From contig NZ_NEHO01000015.1 in NCBI RefSeq assembly GCF_002113375.1, positions 78,064-142,063 of the forward strand: a stretch of 64,000 nucleotides of DNA, given 5' to 3'. The notes beneath the pieces are model-generated. The model was not told the origin of the DNA. It was given only the letters and a program-made list of their open reading frames with translations, and made no database searches. The translations under genes were made by a program, and so were the position numbers. This document shows, one piece after another, positions 1-9,284 of this stretch; positions within the stretch are counted from its first letter, which is position 1, and each line of letters opens with the position of its first letter. Source of the stretch: Pseudomonas sp. R37(2017) (lineage in GTDB: Bacteria; Pseudomonadota; Gammaproteobacteria; Pseudomonadales; Pseudomonadaceae).

Positions 1-1
1 G

Positions 2-73
2 ATTGCCCAACTGCGCTCCAGGCAGCATCACATGGAGGTCGAGCCGCACTCGATCTTGGGCAAAGCGCTCTAG
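2..73 (+). CDS. 3' end of an unidentified gene entering from the left
   Basis: An open frame running in from the window edge encodes about 23 residues ending ...HSILGKAL before TAG at 71-73. The composition looks like a normal protein C-terminus in this high-GC genome, and the frame converges tail to tail with the membrane protein gene on the other strand, overlapping its stop codon. Too little is present to name a family. It could be a chance open frame. Confidence 0.35.
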   Translation: MAQLRSRQHHMEVEPHSILGKAL

Positions 74-465
74 CCTGCGGTATCAAGCTCCAGTGAAACT
101 CGCCGGGTCTGGAAGAATGCCAGACCCAGCGCCAGCTCAAGGGCGACCGCCAGCAAAATGCCCGGCCCGACATGGCCGTTCAGCCATTCGCCAAAGCCCA
201 GTAAAGCCAAGCCCCAGCAGCCGACCACGAAGGCAAGGCTCACTGCGTTTCGAGTTGAGGACGGGGGTTCATGGCGAACCAGATAAAACATCACGCTCAA
301 CGCTGCAAACAGTACCGCCGTGCGTCGCGCGATCAATCCCACTGCGAATGAAAAATCCATACCCCAGAACGCCAGTAACCACTGCGGTGCAAGACCCCAC
401 ACGAGGGCCAGCAAAAAGCATAAAACGGCGGCAAACGTCGACAATGTACGAAACGACAACTGCAT
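70..465 (-). CDS. Small integral membrane protein of unknown function
   Basis: The product is 131 aa and very hydrophobic. Four membrane segments can be drawn, at roughly residues 8-30, 38-62, 72-90 and 98-118, joined by short loops, one of which carries basic residues (LVRHEP). No catalytic motif or signal-peptide cleavage site is evident, so the N-terminal segment is probably a membrane anchor. Length and layout fit the many small unnamed inner-membrane proteins of Pseudomonas. It is transcribed leftward and is flanked by a DUF2790 gene in the same orientation, but the gap of about 90 bp gives no strong sign of an operon. The function is unknown. Confidence 0.65.
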   Translation of the reverse strand: MQLSFRTLSTFAAVLCFLLALVWGLAPQWLLAFWGMDFSFAVGLIARRTAVLFAALSVMFYLVRHEPPSSTRNAVSLAFVVGCWGLALLGFGEWLNGHVGPGILLAVALELALGLAFFQTRRVSLELDTAG

Positions 466-556
466 GGCGAATCCTTGCGGGCAGTGAGGGACGCGCTAGA
501 GCATAGCGCCCCGGCCCGCAAAGGAATACCACCAGGTGACAATTCAGCGTTTTCCG

Positions 557-823
557 TCAGCCCTGGTTCTCGCAGGCGTCGGAAAGTTTACGGTAGGTGA
601 TTTCCGCGGGTTTTCCGCTGTCATCGATGTACTTCATGTCGGCGCTCACCACTTTGCACTCCAGCGTGTCGGGCTCGGTCAGTGAAATCACTTTGCTGAC
701 ATGCAACGGCATGCCGTAGTGATAAGGCACGGCTTGAGAGGTAGTGGTGTCATTGGCTTGAGCCAGCCCGGCAAATGCGGTACAGGCGAGAGCGGCGGCA
801 ACCAGCAGGGGGCGAGTGTTCAT
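557..823 (-). CDS. DUF2790 family secreted small protein
   Basis: This encodes an 88-aa protein that starts with a clear Sec signal peptide (hydrophobic stretch LLVAAALACTAFAGLAQA, likely cleaved after AQA). The mature part contains YHYGMPLHVSKV and the spacing typical of DUF2790, a periplasmic family largely restricted to Pseudomonas. The ATG at 823 is chosen over the longer upstream frame because it begins the signal peptide and has GGAG about nine bases upstream. No enzymatic role is known for the family. Some members in Pseudomonas respond to copper or other stress, but nothing in this sequence shows regulation. Confidence 0.85.
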   Translation of the reverse strand: MNTRPLLVAAALACTAFAGLAQANDTTTSQAVPYHYGMPLHVSKVISLTEPDTLECKVVSADMKYIDDSGKPAEITYRKLSDACENQG

Positions 824-1063
824 CAGCGATCTCCGGTGCGGACGGAATGTCAGTTCGATGTGTGGCTTGTCGAACCTGCCGCACTGGGCGTCAGAACAGT
901 CTGAGGGCGTGCGGTCCAGTGAAGTGTTGGACCACACGGTTAAGCGAGGGTTAATCCGGCTGAACGCCGACTGTCGCGAATGCGCGGTCACGGTTATCAG
1001 TTAAGACCATCCGGTGCCTGTTGGAAAGTTATCGCGAGCCTGCTCTTGAAGAGGCCTTCGAAG

Positions 1064-2008
1064 TCAGCAAAGTTCCAGCTGCCGCCGATAAGGCAAGTCC
1101 GGCCCGGTTTTGCTACACGTCAACGCCGCCGCCTGCACCGCGAACGCCAGCATGCTGTCGATCTGCTCGCGACTGAGTTGCTTCGCACCCTCCACCGAGT
1201 CCAACTGCTGTTCGGTCAGCCAGGTAATCAGTGCCGCCTGAAAGGTGTCGCCTGCGCCCACGGTGTCAGCGATTTTTACCGTACAGGCAGGGGCCGACCA
1301 CGAACCATGAGCCCGGCTGAACACGCTCGCGCCTTCACCGCCACGGGTCAGGAACACCAACTGACAGCGATACTGCAACCAGCCCTCTATCACTTGCGCC
1401 GGATCCTGGTCCGGGTACAGCAGATGCAGGTCCTCGTCGCTGACCTTGATCAGATCGGCCAGTTCTACCAGCGTTGCGATCCGCGCGCGCCACAGGTCAA
1501 TGTCGGGTTGCGGATTCAGGCGCACGTTCGGATCGAGGCTGATCAGGCGTTTGCCGCTTTCCCGACGCACCAGCGCCAACAGCGTGTCGGCAATCGGTTG
1601 CACCACCAGGGAGAACGAACCGATGTGCAAGCCACGCACTTCAGATCCCAGTGTCGGCAGGTGTTCCGGTTTCAATTGTCGGTCCGCGCAACCTTCACCG
1701 CGGAAACTGTACTGCGGCGAGCCATTGGCCCCGACCGCGACCATCGCCAGGGTGGTCGGCGCGGCGAAATCCAGCAGGTAGTCAAGGCGCACGCCTTCAT
1801 CTTGCAGCACCTGCAACAGGCGCCGACCCAGATAGTCGGTGGACAACCCGGCCAACAGCGCCGAGTCCACGCCCAACCGGCGCAAGCCCACCGCCACATT
1901 GAACGGCGAGCCACCGGCGACGGCCTTGAAATTCACTCTGGACACCAGACCGCCGGCGTCGTTTTCACTGAAAAAATCGAACAGCGCTTCGCCACACACC
2001 AGGTACAT
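1064..2008 (-). CDS. mtlZ: Fructokinase, PfkB (ribokinase) family
   Basis: The 314-aa cytoplasmic sugar kinase phosphorylates fructose with ATP to fructose 6-phosphate. The N-terminal GG region (KAVAGGSPFNVAVGLRRLG) is PfkB signature 1 with the substrate-binding glycines. The C-terminal DTVGAGDTFQAA, at about residue 248, is signature 2 and contains the catalytic Asp and the anion hole. The sequence closely resembles the fructokinase (MtlZ) that ends the mannitol/arabitol operon of fluorescent pseudomonads. Here the usual neighbours (mtlY, mtlD and the transporter) are absent upstream; the next leftward gene is an unrelated hypothetical. The gene may therefore be detached from the operon in this strain. 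The symbol rests on protein similarity from memory. Confidence 0.88.
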   Translation of the reverse strand: MYLVCGEALFDFFSENDAGGLVSRVNFKAVAGGSPFNVAVGLRRLGVDSALLAGLSTDYLGRRLLQVLQDEGVRLDYLLDFAAPTTLAMVAVGANGSPQYSFRGEGCADRQLKPEHLPTLGSEVRGLHIGSFSLVVQPIADTLLALVRRESGKRLISLDPNVRLNPQPDIDLWRARIATLVELADLIKVSDEDLHLLYPDQDPAQVIEGWLQYRCQLVFLTRGGEGASVFSRAHGSWSAPACTVKIADTVGAGDTFQAALITWLTEQQLDSVEGAKQLSREQIDSMLAFAVQAAALTCSKTGPDLPYRRQLELC

Positions 2009-2086
2009 AGTTGTTCACTCTTCAAAGGGTTGCGACAGGCTGCGGCTTTGTAAGCCATTGTGGCGTAGCAGGTCCAGCCCTTGACC

Positions 2087-2506
2087 TTAATGAGGCGCTC
2101 GTACCTGGATTGACTCGATCGACATGGGTTGTTCGGTGGCCAATCTGAACTGCACGAAGAATCTTCCACTCGCATCGGCTTTGGCACCTTCAATCACATA
2201 CAAACTGTGCTGTTGGAAGGGCAGCCCCTTGATCTCGCCGACACCAGCGGGATGCGTAGCAATCAATGTTTCACCGGGAAAAAGACCGCGGAGGCGGATC
2301 AGCACCCGTACACCAACCGACGGCGGCAGCTGCTGCCCAAAATCCCGCTGGGCATGGGTTGAAAACCAGCAGTTCGTGTTGCTGATTTCATCGTGTTTTA
2401 TTTCACCTTCGCCCGTCCAGCCCCGGGTTTCTCCCGGCGTGTCGAAGCGTGCGTATTCGTCGATGTTGGTTGGAGTGACGGAATCTTGCGAGGGCTTGGG
2501 GCACAT
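2087..2506 (-). CDS. Hypothetical protein
   Basis: The 139-aa frame has no signal peptide or membrane segment. The second half (from about LPPSVGVRVLIRLRGLFPGETLIATH) has alternating hydrophobic and polar residues suggesting a beta-sandwich, reminiscent of Ig-like repeat modules in bacterial surface proteins. I do not recognise a family. It lies between the fructokinase and the PI-PLC-like gene on the same strand, with 78 bp to the former. It could be a stand-alone gene or a remnant of a longer surface or toxin-associated protein. Confidence 0.45.
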   Translation of the reverse strand: MCPKPSQDSVTPTNIDEYARFDTPGETRGWTGEGEIKHDEISNTNCWFSTHAQRDFGQQLPPSVGVRVLIRLRGLFPGETLIATHPAGVGEIKGLPFQQHSLYVIEGAKADASGRFFVQFRLATEQPMSIESIQVRAPH

Positions 2507-2843
2507 GGTCAGAGGTCTCGATGTGGATGGCTGGGTTGCTGCGAGCTTGGATAACCCATTACGGCCAAACCACTGTCAAAACTACCAGTTCCGACCAGCG
2601 GCTATCCTTGGTTTCGCTCAGATAGTCGCTGTATCAGGACTTGCTAATTGATGGACAAGCCGTTGTGGTCGTCCATCAATTCGCAGGAAGGGTCGTTGAC
2701 TCTGATGGTGCGGGTCATGTCGGCACACGTTTCCTGTTATCGTGGCCTGATCATGCCTCCTGTGGAGAGATTAATGCCAGATGGCGATGCCGGGATACTC
2801 GACAATAACGCTTTCAGCGTACTTCCCTCGGAAGACTTTGGAA
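2507..2843. other. Intergenic stretch without a convincing gene
   Basis: This 337-bp gap separates the hypothetical gene from the PI-PLC-like gene. On the minus strand a 24-codon frame (2644-2718, MTRTIRVNDPSC...) has a purine-rich GGAAA upstream, but it is too short to support on its own. No hairpin followed by a T run is visible. Confidence 0.4.
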
Positions 2844-3713
2844 CTAACTGGCTCTTCTCGCCTTTATCAAACTAGCGACCCGGCAGAAGGCAACCAGCTT
2901 CGATTCCTCCATGAAATCGACATTGATAATATTGCACTTTTCGCTGGAAGTATGGGTAGCGGGATCAAACCAGGTTTCAAGCTCATCATGGATATCGACG
3001 GGGCCTCCAAGCTTCGAGTAGCTCGTGGCGGACAGTGACCACAGGGTGGAGCGGGGAGGTGGAGACTTCAATACGTTGTAGATATGCTGCTCCAGTTCCT
3101 TGACGTTCGTGTCGTCAATGCCGCTCCATTTGTGTTCGATTTTCTTGCAGAACCAGTCGGGATCCAACTGCGGATGTTCTTGGGCCGTTACCAGAACCCG
3201 CTGCTCGCTGCTGGCTTTCTTGAGCATGCCAAGTGTAAGGCCGCTATTTTTGGCCGGGATTATTCTCTTGCCAAGGTAACGCAGCATCATCTCGTTGAAG
3301 AGCCCGAAATCGAATGGTTGTTTTCCGTCCTTGAGTTCGTGAAAGTCCAGAACCACAAACTCGTCAGGGTTGTCGCGCAAAAACAGATTTACCGCTGCGA
3401 ATAAGGCCAGCACGTTACGAGATGAGCGATAACCATTGTGCTGAAATCGAAACTTTTCAAACTCTATGGCCTCACCGTCGAAATCCAGTCTTAAATCCAG
3501 TGCCCGGGAGCCGTATTTGAGCTGTGCAGCGAACGAGTCGTGCTGACAGGCCAGCCAGTGCGGGCCAGGTATTAGTGCATAACTGGCTTGCAAGTCGCAC
3601 CCTGCGTTGTGTGTTCCTGGAAGTGTAAGTTCGGTAAGCGACAAACTATCAAGTTCCGGCGTGGCGCTCATCCAGTTGTTGAGCGCATAATTGTCTTGGC
3701 TCGTATTAGTCAT
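2844..3713 (-). CDS. PI-PLC X-domain-like phosphodiesterase
   Basis: The 289-aa protein shows the start of the phosphatidylinositol-specific phospholipase C X domain. LTLPGTHNAGCD at about residues 29-40 carries the first catalytic His, YGSRALDLRL at about 70 carries the conserved Arg-x-hydrophobic-Asp, and FRFQHNGY at about 90 carries the second His. FVVLDFHEL at about 120 matches the following strand. Bacterial members cleave phosphatidylinositol or a related phospholipid by forming a cyclic phosphate, usually outside the cell. No signal peptide is visible, so export would need another route or the target is intracellular. The ATG at 3713 has AAGGA seven bases upstream. The substrate is not predictable from sequence. 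Confidence 0.78.
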   Translation of the reverse strand: MTNTSQDNYALNNWMSATPELDSLSLTELTLPGTHNAGCDLQASYALIPGPHWLACQHDSFAAQLKYGSRALDLRLDFDGEAIEFEKFRFQHNGYRSSRNVLALFAAVNLFLRDNPDEFVVLDFHELKDGKQPFDFGLFNEMMLRYLGKRIIPAKNSGLTLGMLKKASSEQRVLVTAQEHPQLDPDWFCKKIEHKWSGIDDTNVKELEQHIYNVLKSPPPRSTLWSLSATSYSKLGGPVDIHDELETWFDPATHTSSEKCNIINVDFMEESKLVAFCRVASLIKARRAS

Positions 3714-3819
3714 GAATGCATCCTTGCATTGATTGAAGAGTAAGAAGTTGCAGCAACCTGATATTGGTTGGCAGCGATCAATTATTTTTCCGGCGGTTGT
3801 GCATGGTCAATCATTAACT

Positions 3820-5121
3820 TCATGCGGGATGTTGATTACGGTTCTTCGCCTCAATCCATTGCGCCATGTATTGAGTGCTTTTGTGATGGTGATGCCGCAG
3901 CATGCTGCCGGTGAAGTTATCCCGCCTGATATCTGCCATATCCCGTTGGCAATCGAGCAGCCTCTGGATCAGGGCCGGGCCATGAACAGATTTCTGGTAA
4001 CGGCCGGTCAGCAGTGCCTGCGCTGTTGCCTGCGCATCGAGCCATAGTGTCTTGTCGCTGTAGAGTTGCACGCAGTGATCGGCGAATTCTCGCGCCGAAT
4101 GGGTCACGGCGCCGGGCCATGCCTCGTCGCCGTACATGGCTTCCGCTCCCACGGGTGTCGTGACATTGGGCGTGCCGCAGAGCATTGCATCGACGATCTT
4201 GCCCTTGATCCCCGCGCCGAATCGCAATGGCGCCAGGCACACTCGGGTCGCCGACATGACTTGCAGGGCGTCTTCGGCCCAGTTCATTACATGAAACCCC
4301 TGTGCCGCATTGTGCAGCGCCGTCGCCTTGGGCGGCGTATAGGCACCGTAGATGTGCAATTGCGCGTCAGGCAACTGCGCACGGATCAATGGCCAGATCG
4401 CGGTTTTCAGCCAGAGCACCGCGTCCCAGTTCGGCGCGTGACGGAAGTTGCCAATGTGCAGGAAATGCTCGCGTTGCTCGAAGGGCAGGGGTGGTTCGCT
4501 CGGCAGGTCGACCATCAGCGGGCACCAATGCAAAAGTGTGCGCGGCACCTTGAATTGCTCGACCAGCAATTCGATTTCCACTTCGGAAACCATCAGCGTC
4601 AAGTCGCAACGATAAAACGAGGCGATCTCGCGCTTCGCCAGGTCGGTAGGGGCCATGTGTTCAAATTCTTCACGCTCTGCCGGGGCGAACAAGTCGCTGA
4701 AGTCATTGTTGTCCTCACTGGCCTTCAAACGCTCCTTGAGGCGTTGGTGCCGACCATGCCTGAGACTTTGCAGGTCGCAACTTTCGAGCACGCGCAAGGC
4801 ATCGGGACAATGCTTTTCGACACGCCAGCCGAACTGCTCCTCCATCATGAATTGATCGAACAACACGATGTCCGGCGCCAGTTCGCTGATGAACGCGTCG
4901 AAACTGCTGTTGTTCAGCTCGATGGGCACTTCGTGTATGCCCATCGCTGTCAGGTCTGCACGTTGTTCGCCGAAGCCCGCCGGGCTGCTGAACGTGATGT
5001 CCCAGCCCTGTTGCAGGAAAACTTCGAGAATTTGCATGACATGCCCGCTGGCCGCGGAAGAGCGGGGCTCAGGCCAGACGTAACCAATGACCAGGACTTT
5101 GGTTGCGTGGGGCTCGATCAT
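3820..5121 (-). CDS. Glycosyltransferase, GT-B fold (family 1/4 type)
   Basis: The 433-aa protein has the two-domain layout of retaining GT-B glycosyltransferases. An N-terminal Rossmann half begins KVLVIGYVWPEPRSSAASGH. The C-terminal half has LHIGNFRHAPNWDAVLWL near residue 240 and the nucleotide-sugar region RFGAGIKGKIVDAMLCGTPNVTT near residue 320, where the family usually has the G-x-K...E/D-A-M-A-x-G-x-P motif. The start at 5121 is preferred because AAGGAA lies about ten bases upstream; a longer frame to 5235 lacks such a site. A C-terminal HHHH run is unusual. The acceptor is unknown. It is probably cytoplasmic, acting in polysaccharide or glycolipid synthesis, but no neighbouring polysaccharide genes confirm this. 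Confidence 0.83.
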   Translation of the reverse strand: MIEPHATKVLVIGYVWPEPRSSAASGHVMQILEVFLQQGWDITFSSPAGFGEQRADLTAMGIHEVPIELNNSSFDAFISELAPDIVLFDQFMMEEQFGWRVEKHCPDALRVLESCDLQSLRHGRHQRLKERLKASEDNNDFSDLFAPAEREEFEHMAPTDLAKREIASFYRCDLTLMVSEVEIELLVEQFKVPRTLLHWCPLMVDLPSEPPLPFEQREHFLHIGNFRHAPNWDAVLWLKTAIWPLIRAQLPDAQLHIYGAYTPPKATALHNAAQGFHVMNWAEDALQVMSATRVCLAPLRFGAGIKGKIVDAMLCGTPNVTTPVGAEAMYGDEAWPGAVTHSAREFADHCVQLYSDKTLWLDAQATAQALLTGRYQKSVHGPALIQRLLDCQRDMADIRRDNFTGSMLRHHHHKSTQYMAQWIEAKNRNQHPA

Positions 5122-5194
5122 GTACGGGAGTTCCTTGAAGCGAAGACAGGATAGGGGCAAAAAGTCGCGCATTAAACCACAGCGCAGCGCAGGG

Positions 5195-5557
5195 TTACCC
5201 GAGAATGCTGTTGACCTTGTCGCGCAACTGATCAATGGAGAAGGGTTTGCCGATCACGTGCATGTCGGCAGGGACTTCGAGGCTTTCGGCATAACCGCTG
5301 GCAAACAGGATGGGCAGGTTGGGGCGGATCGTGCGGGCGAGGGTGGCCAGTTTGCGGCCGTCCATGACCGGCAGGCCAACATCAGTCATCATCAGGTCAA
5401 TGTGTTGGTTCACGTTCTTGAGTTTCTCCAGCGCCTTTTCGCTGCCTTCGACTTCCAGCACCTGGAAGTCCAGTTCCTCGAGTACATCGACGATCAGCAT
5501 GCGCACGATGGCATCGTCTTCGACGATCAGGATGACGGGGGTGTTGGCGGATGACAT
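5195..5557 (-). CDS. Single-domain response regulator (CheY-like)
   Basis: The 120-aa protein is a receiver domain only. Acidic residues VEDD near position 13, the phospho-acceptor Asp in MMTDVGLP near 57, a conserved Ser/Ala region (FASGYA) and the Lys in GKPFS near 104 are all present. With no output domain it must act by protein contact or as a phosphate sink. It is transcribed away from the large hybrid kinase that begins 235 bp to the right, so the two probably share a divergent control region and a signalling pathway. It resembles the regulator at the other end of the cluster (11510-11887), suggesting paired phosphorelay outputs. Confidence 0.9.
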   Translation of the reverse strand: MSSANTPVILIVEDDAIVRMLIVDVLEELDFQVLEVEGSEKALEKLKNVNQHIDLMMTDVGLPVMDGRKLATLARTIRPNLPILFASGYAESLEVPADMHVIGKPFSIDQLRDKVNSILG

Positions 5558-5792
5558 GGTCGAATTCCCGAAAAAGTTGGCGTTGGCGGTCGCTGGAAAT
5601 CACCGGCCTCTTGCATCAGTAAATGACGAATCCCGACAAGTTCCCAAGGTGATGTAAAAAAAGAAACCAGTGCAGGTCCGCAAAGATAACCCGAGGTTTT
5701 GCGCAGGCGCGAAAACATGGCAGAAAATTGGATCAATGTGGCGGTTTTGGGGCAAACTCCCCGCATCCTGACAGCTCGACAAGGACCGCCCC

Positions 5793-8700
5793 ATGAGCAC
5801 TGTGTCTTCGGTTGATGAGCAACGATTCCGTAAACTCCTGAGCCGCAACATCAGCCTGCCGCTGGGGCTGGGTCTTGTCAGTGCCGTGTTCTTCGTGTCG
5901 CTGATCACCTATTTGCTGTCGACGATCCAATGGGTGGGACACACCGACCGGGTGATCAATAACGCCAATGAAGCGGTCAAACTGACCGTTGACCTGGAAA
6001 CCGGGATGCGCGGTTTCCTGCTCAGTGGCGACGAACATTTCCTCGATCCCTACGAAACCGCCAAGCCGCGGATTGCCGTGGCCCTCAACTCCCTGCTCGA
6101 ACTGACCGCCGATAACCCGGTGCAAACCGACCGTTTGCTGCGCTTGCAGGCATTGCACCAGGAGTGGGCCAGCTATGCGCAGTCGATGATCGATCTACAA
6201 CGCAGCGGTGGTGATGTTCGCTCCGCGGTCAAGGCCGGGCGCGGCAAACGCCTGACCGATGACATTCGCCAGCAGTTCGAGGACGTGATCGATACCGAGC
6301 AGCAACTGCGCGCAACGCGCAATGGTGAAGTGCAACGTACCACGGTCATGAGCATCAGCCTCTATCTGTTGTTCATCGCCGGCGTCAGTGGCTTGCTGGC
6401 GTATGTCGGGCGCCGCGATTTGCTCAACCTTTCGCAAGACTACAGCGTCAATCTCGCGGCCCAACAAGCCAGCGCCGGTCGCCTGGAGCAACAGGCCTGG
6501 CTGCGCAACGGCCAGACCCAACTCGCCGAGCAGCTATTGGGGCAACTGAGCTTGAGCCTCCTGGGGCGCAACATCCTGCATTTCTGCGCGCAGTACCTTG
6601 GCAGCGCCGTGGCGGCTATTTATGTGCGCGAAGACCACGGCGGACTCAAGCGCATCGCCACCTACGGTTTTTCTCGTGAGCAGGAGGAACGTGAACAGCA
6701 GATCTACAGCGAAGAAGGCATTGTCGGACAGGTGGCTCAGCAGGCTCGGCTGATTCGCCTGGACGAGGTTCCCGAGGATTATTTCAAGGTCAGCTCCGGC
6801 CTCGGTGATGGTTTGCCGCGCAGTGTGCTGGTGGTGCCAACCAGCGACGACGACCGGGTCAACGGCGTGATCGAGTTGGGCTTTCTGCGTCCACTGACGG
6901 ACCGTGACATTGAATTGCTTGAGCTGATCGCCGGCAACATCGGCACCTCGATCGAAGCTGCGCGCTATCGCCAGCGATTGCAGGAGGTGTTGACCGAAAC
7001 CCAGCAACTCAATGAAGAATTGCAGGTTCAGCAGGAAGAACTCAAGACCGCCAACGAAGAGCTCGAAGAGCAGTCGCGGGTACTCAAGGAGTCCCAGGCG
7101 CACCTGGAAATCCAGCAGGTGGAACTGGAGCAGACCAACGAACAACTCGCCGATCAGGCGCAAATACTGGCCGAGCAACGCGACGCCATGGACCTGAAAA
7201 ACGCCGAACTCAACCAGGCCCGGATCCAGCTCGAAGAACGCGCCGAAGAGTTGCAGCGCTCGAGCAAGTACAAGTCCGAATTCCTCGCCAACATGTCCCA
7301 CGAATTGCGCACACCGCTTAACAGCTCGTTGATCCTGGCCAAGCTGCTGGCAGAAAACCCCGAGGAAAACCTCAGTGACGAGCAGGTCAAGTTCGCCGAG
7401 TCGATCTATAGCGCCGGCAATGACTTGCTCAACCTGATCAATGACATCCTGGACATTTCCAAGGTCGAGGCCGGCAAACTGGACATCCGCCCGCAGAACA
7501 CCAGCGTCACGCGACTGGTGGAGGGATTGCGCGGGATGTTCCATCCCTTGGCCACGGACAAGCAGCTGGATTTCCGGCTCGATATACAGGACGGCGCGCC
7601 GCAGATGCTGTTCACCGACCCCCAGCGCCTGGAGCAGGTCCTGAAGAACCTGTTGTCCAACGCCGTGAAATTCACTGAAAGCGGTAGCGTCAGCCTGTCC
7701 GTCGCCACAGTGCCGAACGACGGCGTCGCCTTCAGCGTGGGTGATTCCGGGATTGGCATTGCACCGGATCAGCACGAAAGCATCTTCGAAGCGTTCCGTC
7801 AGGCCGATGGCACCACCAATCGACGTTATGGCGGCACCGGGCTGGGCTTGTCGATCTCCCGTGATCTGGCAGCCTTGCTCGGCGGCTCCATCAGCGTGAC
7901 CAGCACGCCGGGGCAGGGCAGTGTGTTCACCCTGGTACTGCCTCAGCAGTATGTGGAACCGGGCGATGTGCCTGTCGAACCGATGCGAGCGGCGCCAGTG
8001 GCGGCTGCCCCGAGTGTATTGCCACCCGCATTGTCGCCGCTGGTAGCCGAGGTCGACATTGCGCGGTTCGATGACGACCGCAACAAGGGGCCGTTTACCG
8101 GCCGTTGCATTCTGGTGGTGGAGGATGAGGCGAACTTTGCGCGCATCCTCTACGACCTTGCCCACGAACTGGGATATCAGTGCCTGGTGGCCCACGGTGC
8201 CGATGAAGGTTATGAGCTGGCCAAGGCCTTTATCCCCGATGCGATCCTGCTGGACATGCGCCTCCCGGATCATTCCGGCCTGACCGTGTTGCAACGCCTG
8301 AAGGAACACGCCGAAACCCGGCACATACCGGTACACGTGATTTCCGTCGAAGACCGGGTCGAAGCGGCGATGCACATGGGTGCAATCGGCTATGCGGTCA
8401 AACCGACCACCCGCGAGGAACTCAAGGATGTGTTCGCACGCCTTGAAGCCAAGTTGACACAGAAGGTCAAGCGCGTGCTGCTGGTCGAGGACGATGACTT
8501 GCAGCGCGACAGCATTGCCCGCCTGATCGGCGACGATGACATCGAGATCACTGCCGTTGGCCTGGCTCAGAAGGCGCTGGACCTGCTGCGCACGTCCGTT
8601 TTCGATTGCATGATCATCGACCTCAAACTGCCGGACATGCTCGGCAACGACTTGCTCAAGCGCATGTCCACCGAAGACATCTGCTCCTTTCCACCGGTCA

Positions 8701-9284
8701 TCGTCTATACCGGGCGCAACCTGACCCGGGATGAAGAGGTGGAACTTCGCAGGTATTCGCGCTCGATCATCATCAAGGGTGCACGCTCGCCAGAGCGGTT
8801 GCTGGACGAGGTCACGCTTTTTCTGCACAAAGTCGAATCTCGGTTGTCCCATGAGCGGCAGAAGATGCTCAAGGTTGCCCGCAGCCGCGACAAGGTCTTC
8901 GAGGGCCGCAAGGTGCTGCTGGTGGATGACGATGTGCGCAACATTTTCGCCCTCACCAGCGCGCTGGAGCAAAAGGGCGCAGTCGTGGTCATTGGCCGCA
9001 ACGGCCGCGAAGCGATTGAACGATTGAATGAGGTCGAGGACATCGACGTGGTGTTGATGGACGTGATGATGCCGGAAATGGATGGTTTTGAAGCCACCGT
9101 CGAAATCCGCAAGGACCCGCGCTGGCGCAAGCTGCCGATCATTGCGGTGACGGCCAAGGCCATGAAGGACGATCAGGAGCGCTGCCTGCAGGTCGGCGCC
9201 AACGATTACCTGGCCAAGCCCATCGACCTGGATCGTCTGTTTTCACTGATTCGTGTGTGGTTACCGAAGATGGAACGCATTTAG
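5793..9284 (+). CDS. Hybrid sensor histidine kinase: CHASE3, GAF, HisKA, HATPase, three receivers
   Basis: This 1163-aa inner-membrane protein starts with a membrane segment (about 22-48), an extracytoplasmic CHASE3 sensor and a second membrane segment (about 188-208). A cytoplasmic GAF domain (about 245-395) and a long coiled coil (about 397-490) follow. The HisKA H-box is FLANMSHELRTPLNS with His503. The ATP-binding N and G boxes lie near 645-725 (GDSGIGI, GGTGLGLSIS). Three receivers follow at about 770-885, 893-1010 and 1042-1158, each with its phospho-acceptor (LLDMRLP, IIDLKLP, LMDVMMP). It heads an operon with a CheR-type methyltransferase, consistent with a methylation-linked phosphorelay. 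The signal is unknown. Confidence 0.93.
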   Translation: MSTVSSVDEQRFRKLLSRNISLPLGLGLVSAVFFVSLITYLLSTIQWVGHTDRVINNANEAVKLTVDLETGMRGFLLSGDEHFLDPYETAKPRIAVALNSLLELTADNPVQTDRLLRLQALHQEWASYAQSMIDLQRSGGDVRSAVKAGRGKRLTDDIRQQFEDVIDTEQQLRATRNGEVQRTTVMSISLYLLFIAGVSGLLAYVGRRDLLNLSQDYSVNLAAQQASAGRLEQQAWLRNGQTQLAEQLLGQLSLSLLGRNILHFCAQYLGSAVAAIYVREDHGGLKRIATYGFSREQEEREQQIYSEEGIVGQVAQQARLIRLDEVPEDYFKVSSGLGDGLPRSVLVVPTSDDDRVNGVIELGFLRPLTDRDIELLELIAGNIGTSIEAARYRQRLQEVLTETQQLNEELQVQQEELKTANEELEEQSRVLKESQAHLEIQQVELEQTNEQLADQAQILAEQRDAMDLKNAELNQARIQLEERAEELQRSSKYKSEFLANMSHELRTPLNSSLILAKLLAENPEENLSDEQVKFAESIYSAGNDLLNLINDILDISKVEAGKLDIRPQNTSVTRLVEGLRGMFHPLATDKQLDFRLDIQDGAPQMLFTDPQRLEQVLKNLLSNAVKFTESGSVSLSVATVPNDGVAFSVGDSGIGIAPDQHESIFEAFRQADGTTNRRYGGTGLGLSISRDLAALLGGSISVTSTPGQGSVFTLVLPQQYVEPGDVPVEPMRAAPVAAAPSVLPPALSPLVAEVDIARFDDDRNKGPFTGRCILVVEDEANFARILYDLAHELGYQCLVAHGADEGYELAKAFIPDAILLDMRLPDHSGLTVLQRLKEHAETRHIPVHVISVEDRVEAAMHMGAIGYAVKPTTREELKDVFARLEAKLTQKVKRVLLVEDDDLQRDSIARLIGDDDIEITAVGLAQKALDLLRTSVFDCMIIDLKLPDMLGNDLLKRMSTEDICSFPPVIVYTGRNLTRDEEVELRRYSRSIIIKGARSPERLLDEVTLFLHKVESRLSHERQKMLKVARSRDKVFEGRKVLLVDDDVRNIFALTSALEQKGAVVVIGRNGREAIERLNEVEDIDVVLMDVMMPEMDGFEATVEIRKDPRWRKLPIIAVTAKAMKDDQERCLQVGANDYLAKPIDLDRLFSLIRVWLPKMERI

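Noticed and set aside
980..2053. 357-codon plus-strand frame over the fructokinase
   Set aside because: Composition is low in hydrophobic cores and Arg/Gln-rich, typical of an antisense shadow; the minus strand encodes a clear PfkB kinase.
2644..2718. 24-codon minus-strand frame
   Set aside because: Too short and without homology; noted only in the intergenic description.
4066..5154. 362-codon plus-strand frame over the glycosyltransferase
   Set aside because: Shadow of the minus-strand gene, without family features.
6534..8972. 812-codon open frame antisense to the hybrid kinase
   Set aside because: It mirrors the GC-rich codons of a well-supported kinase on the other strand and has no domain, signal or ribosome site of its own.
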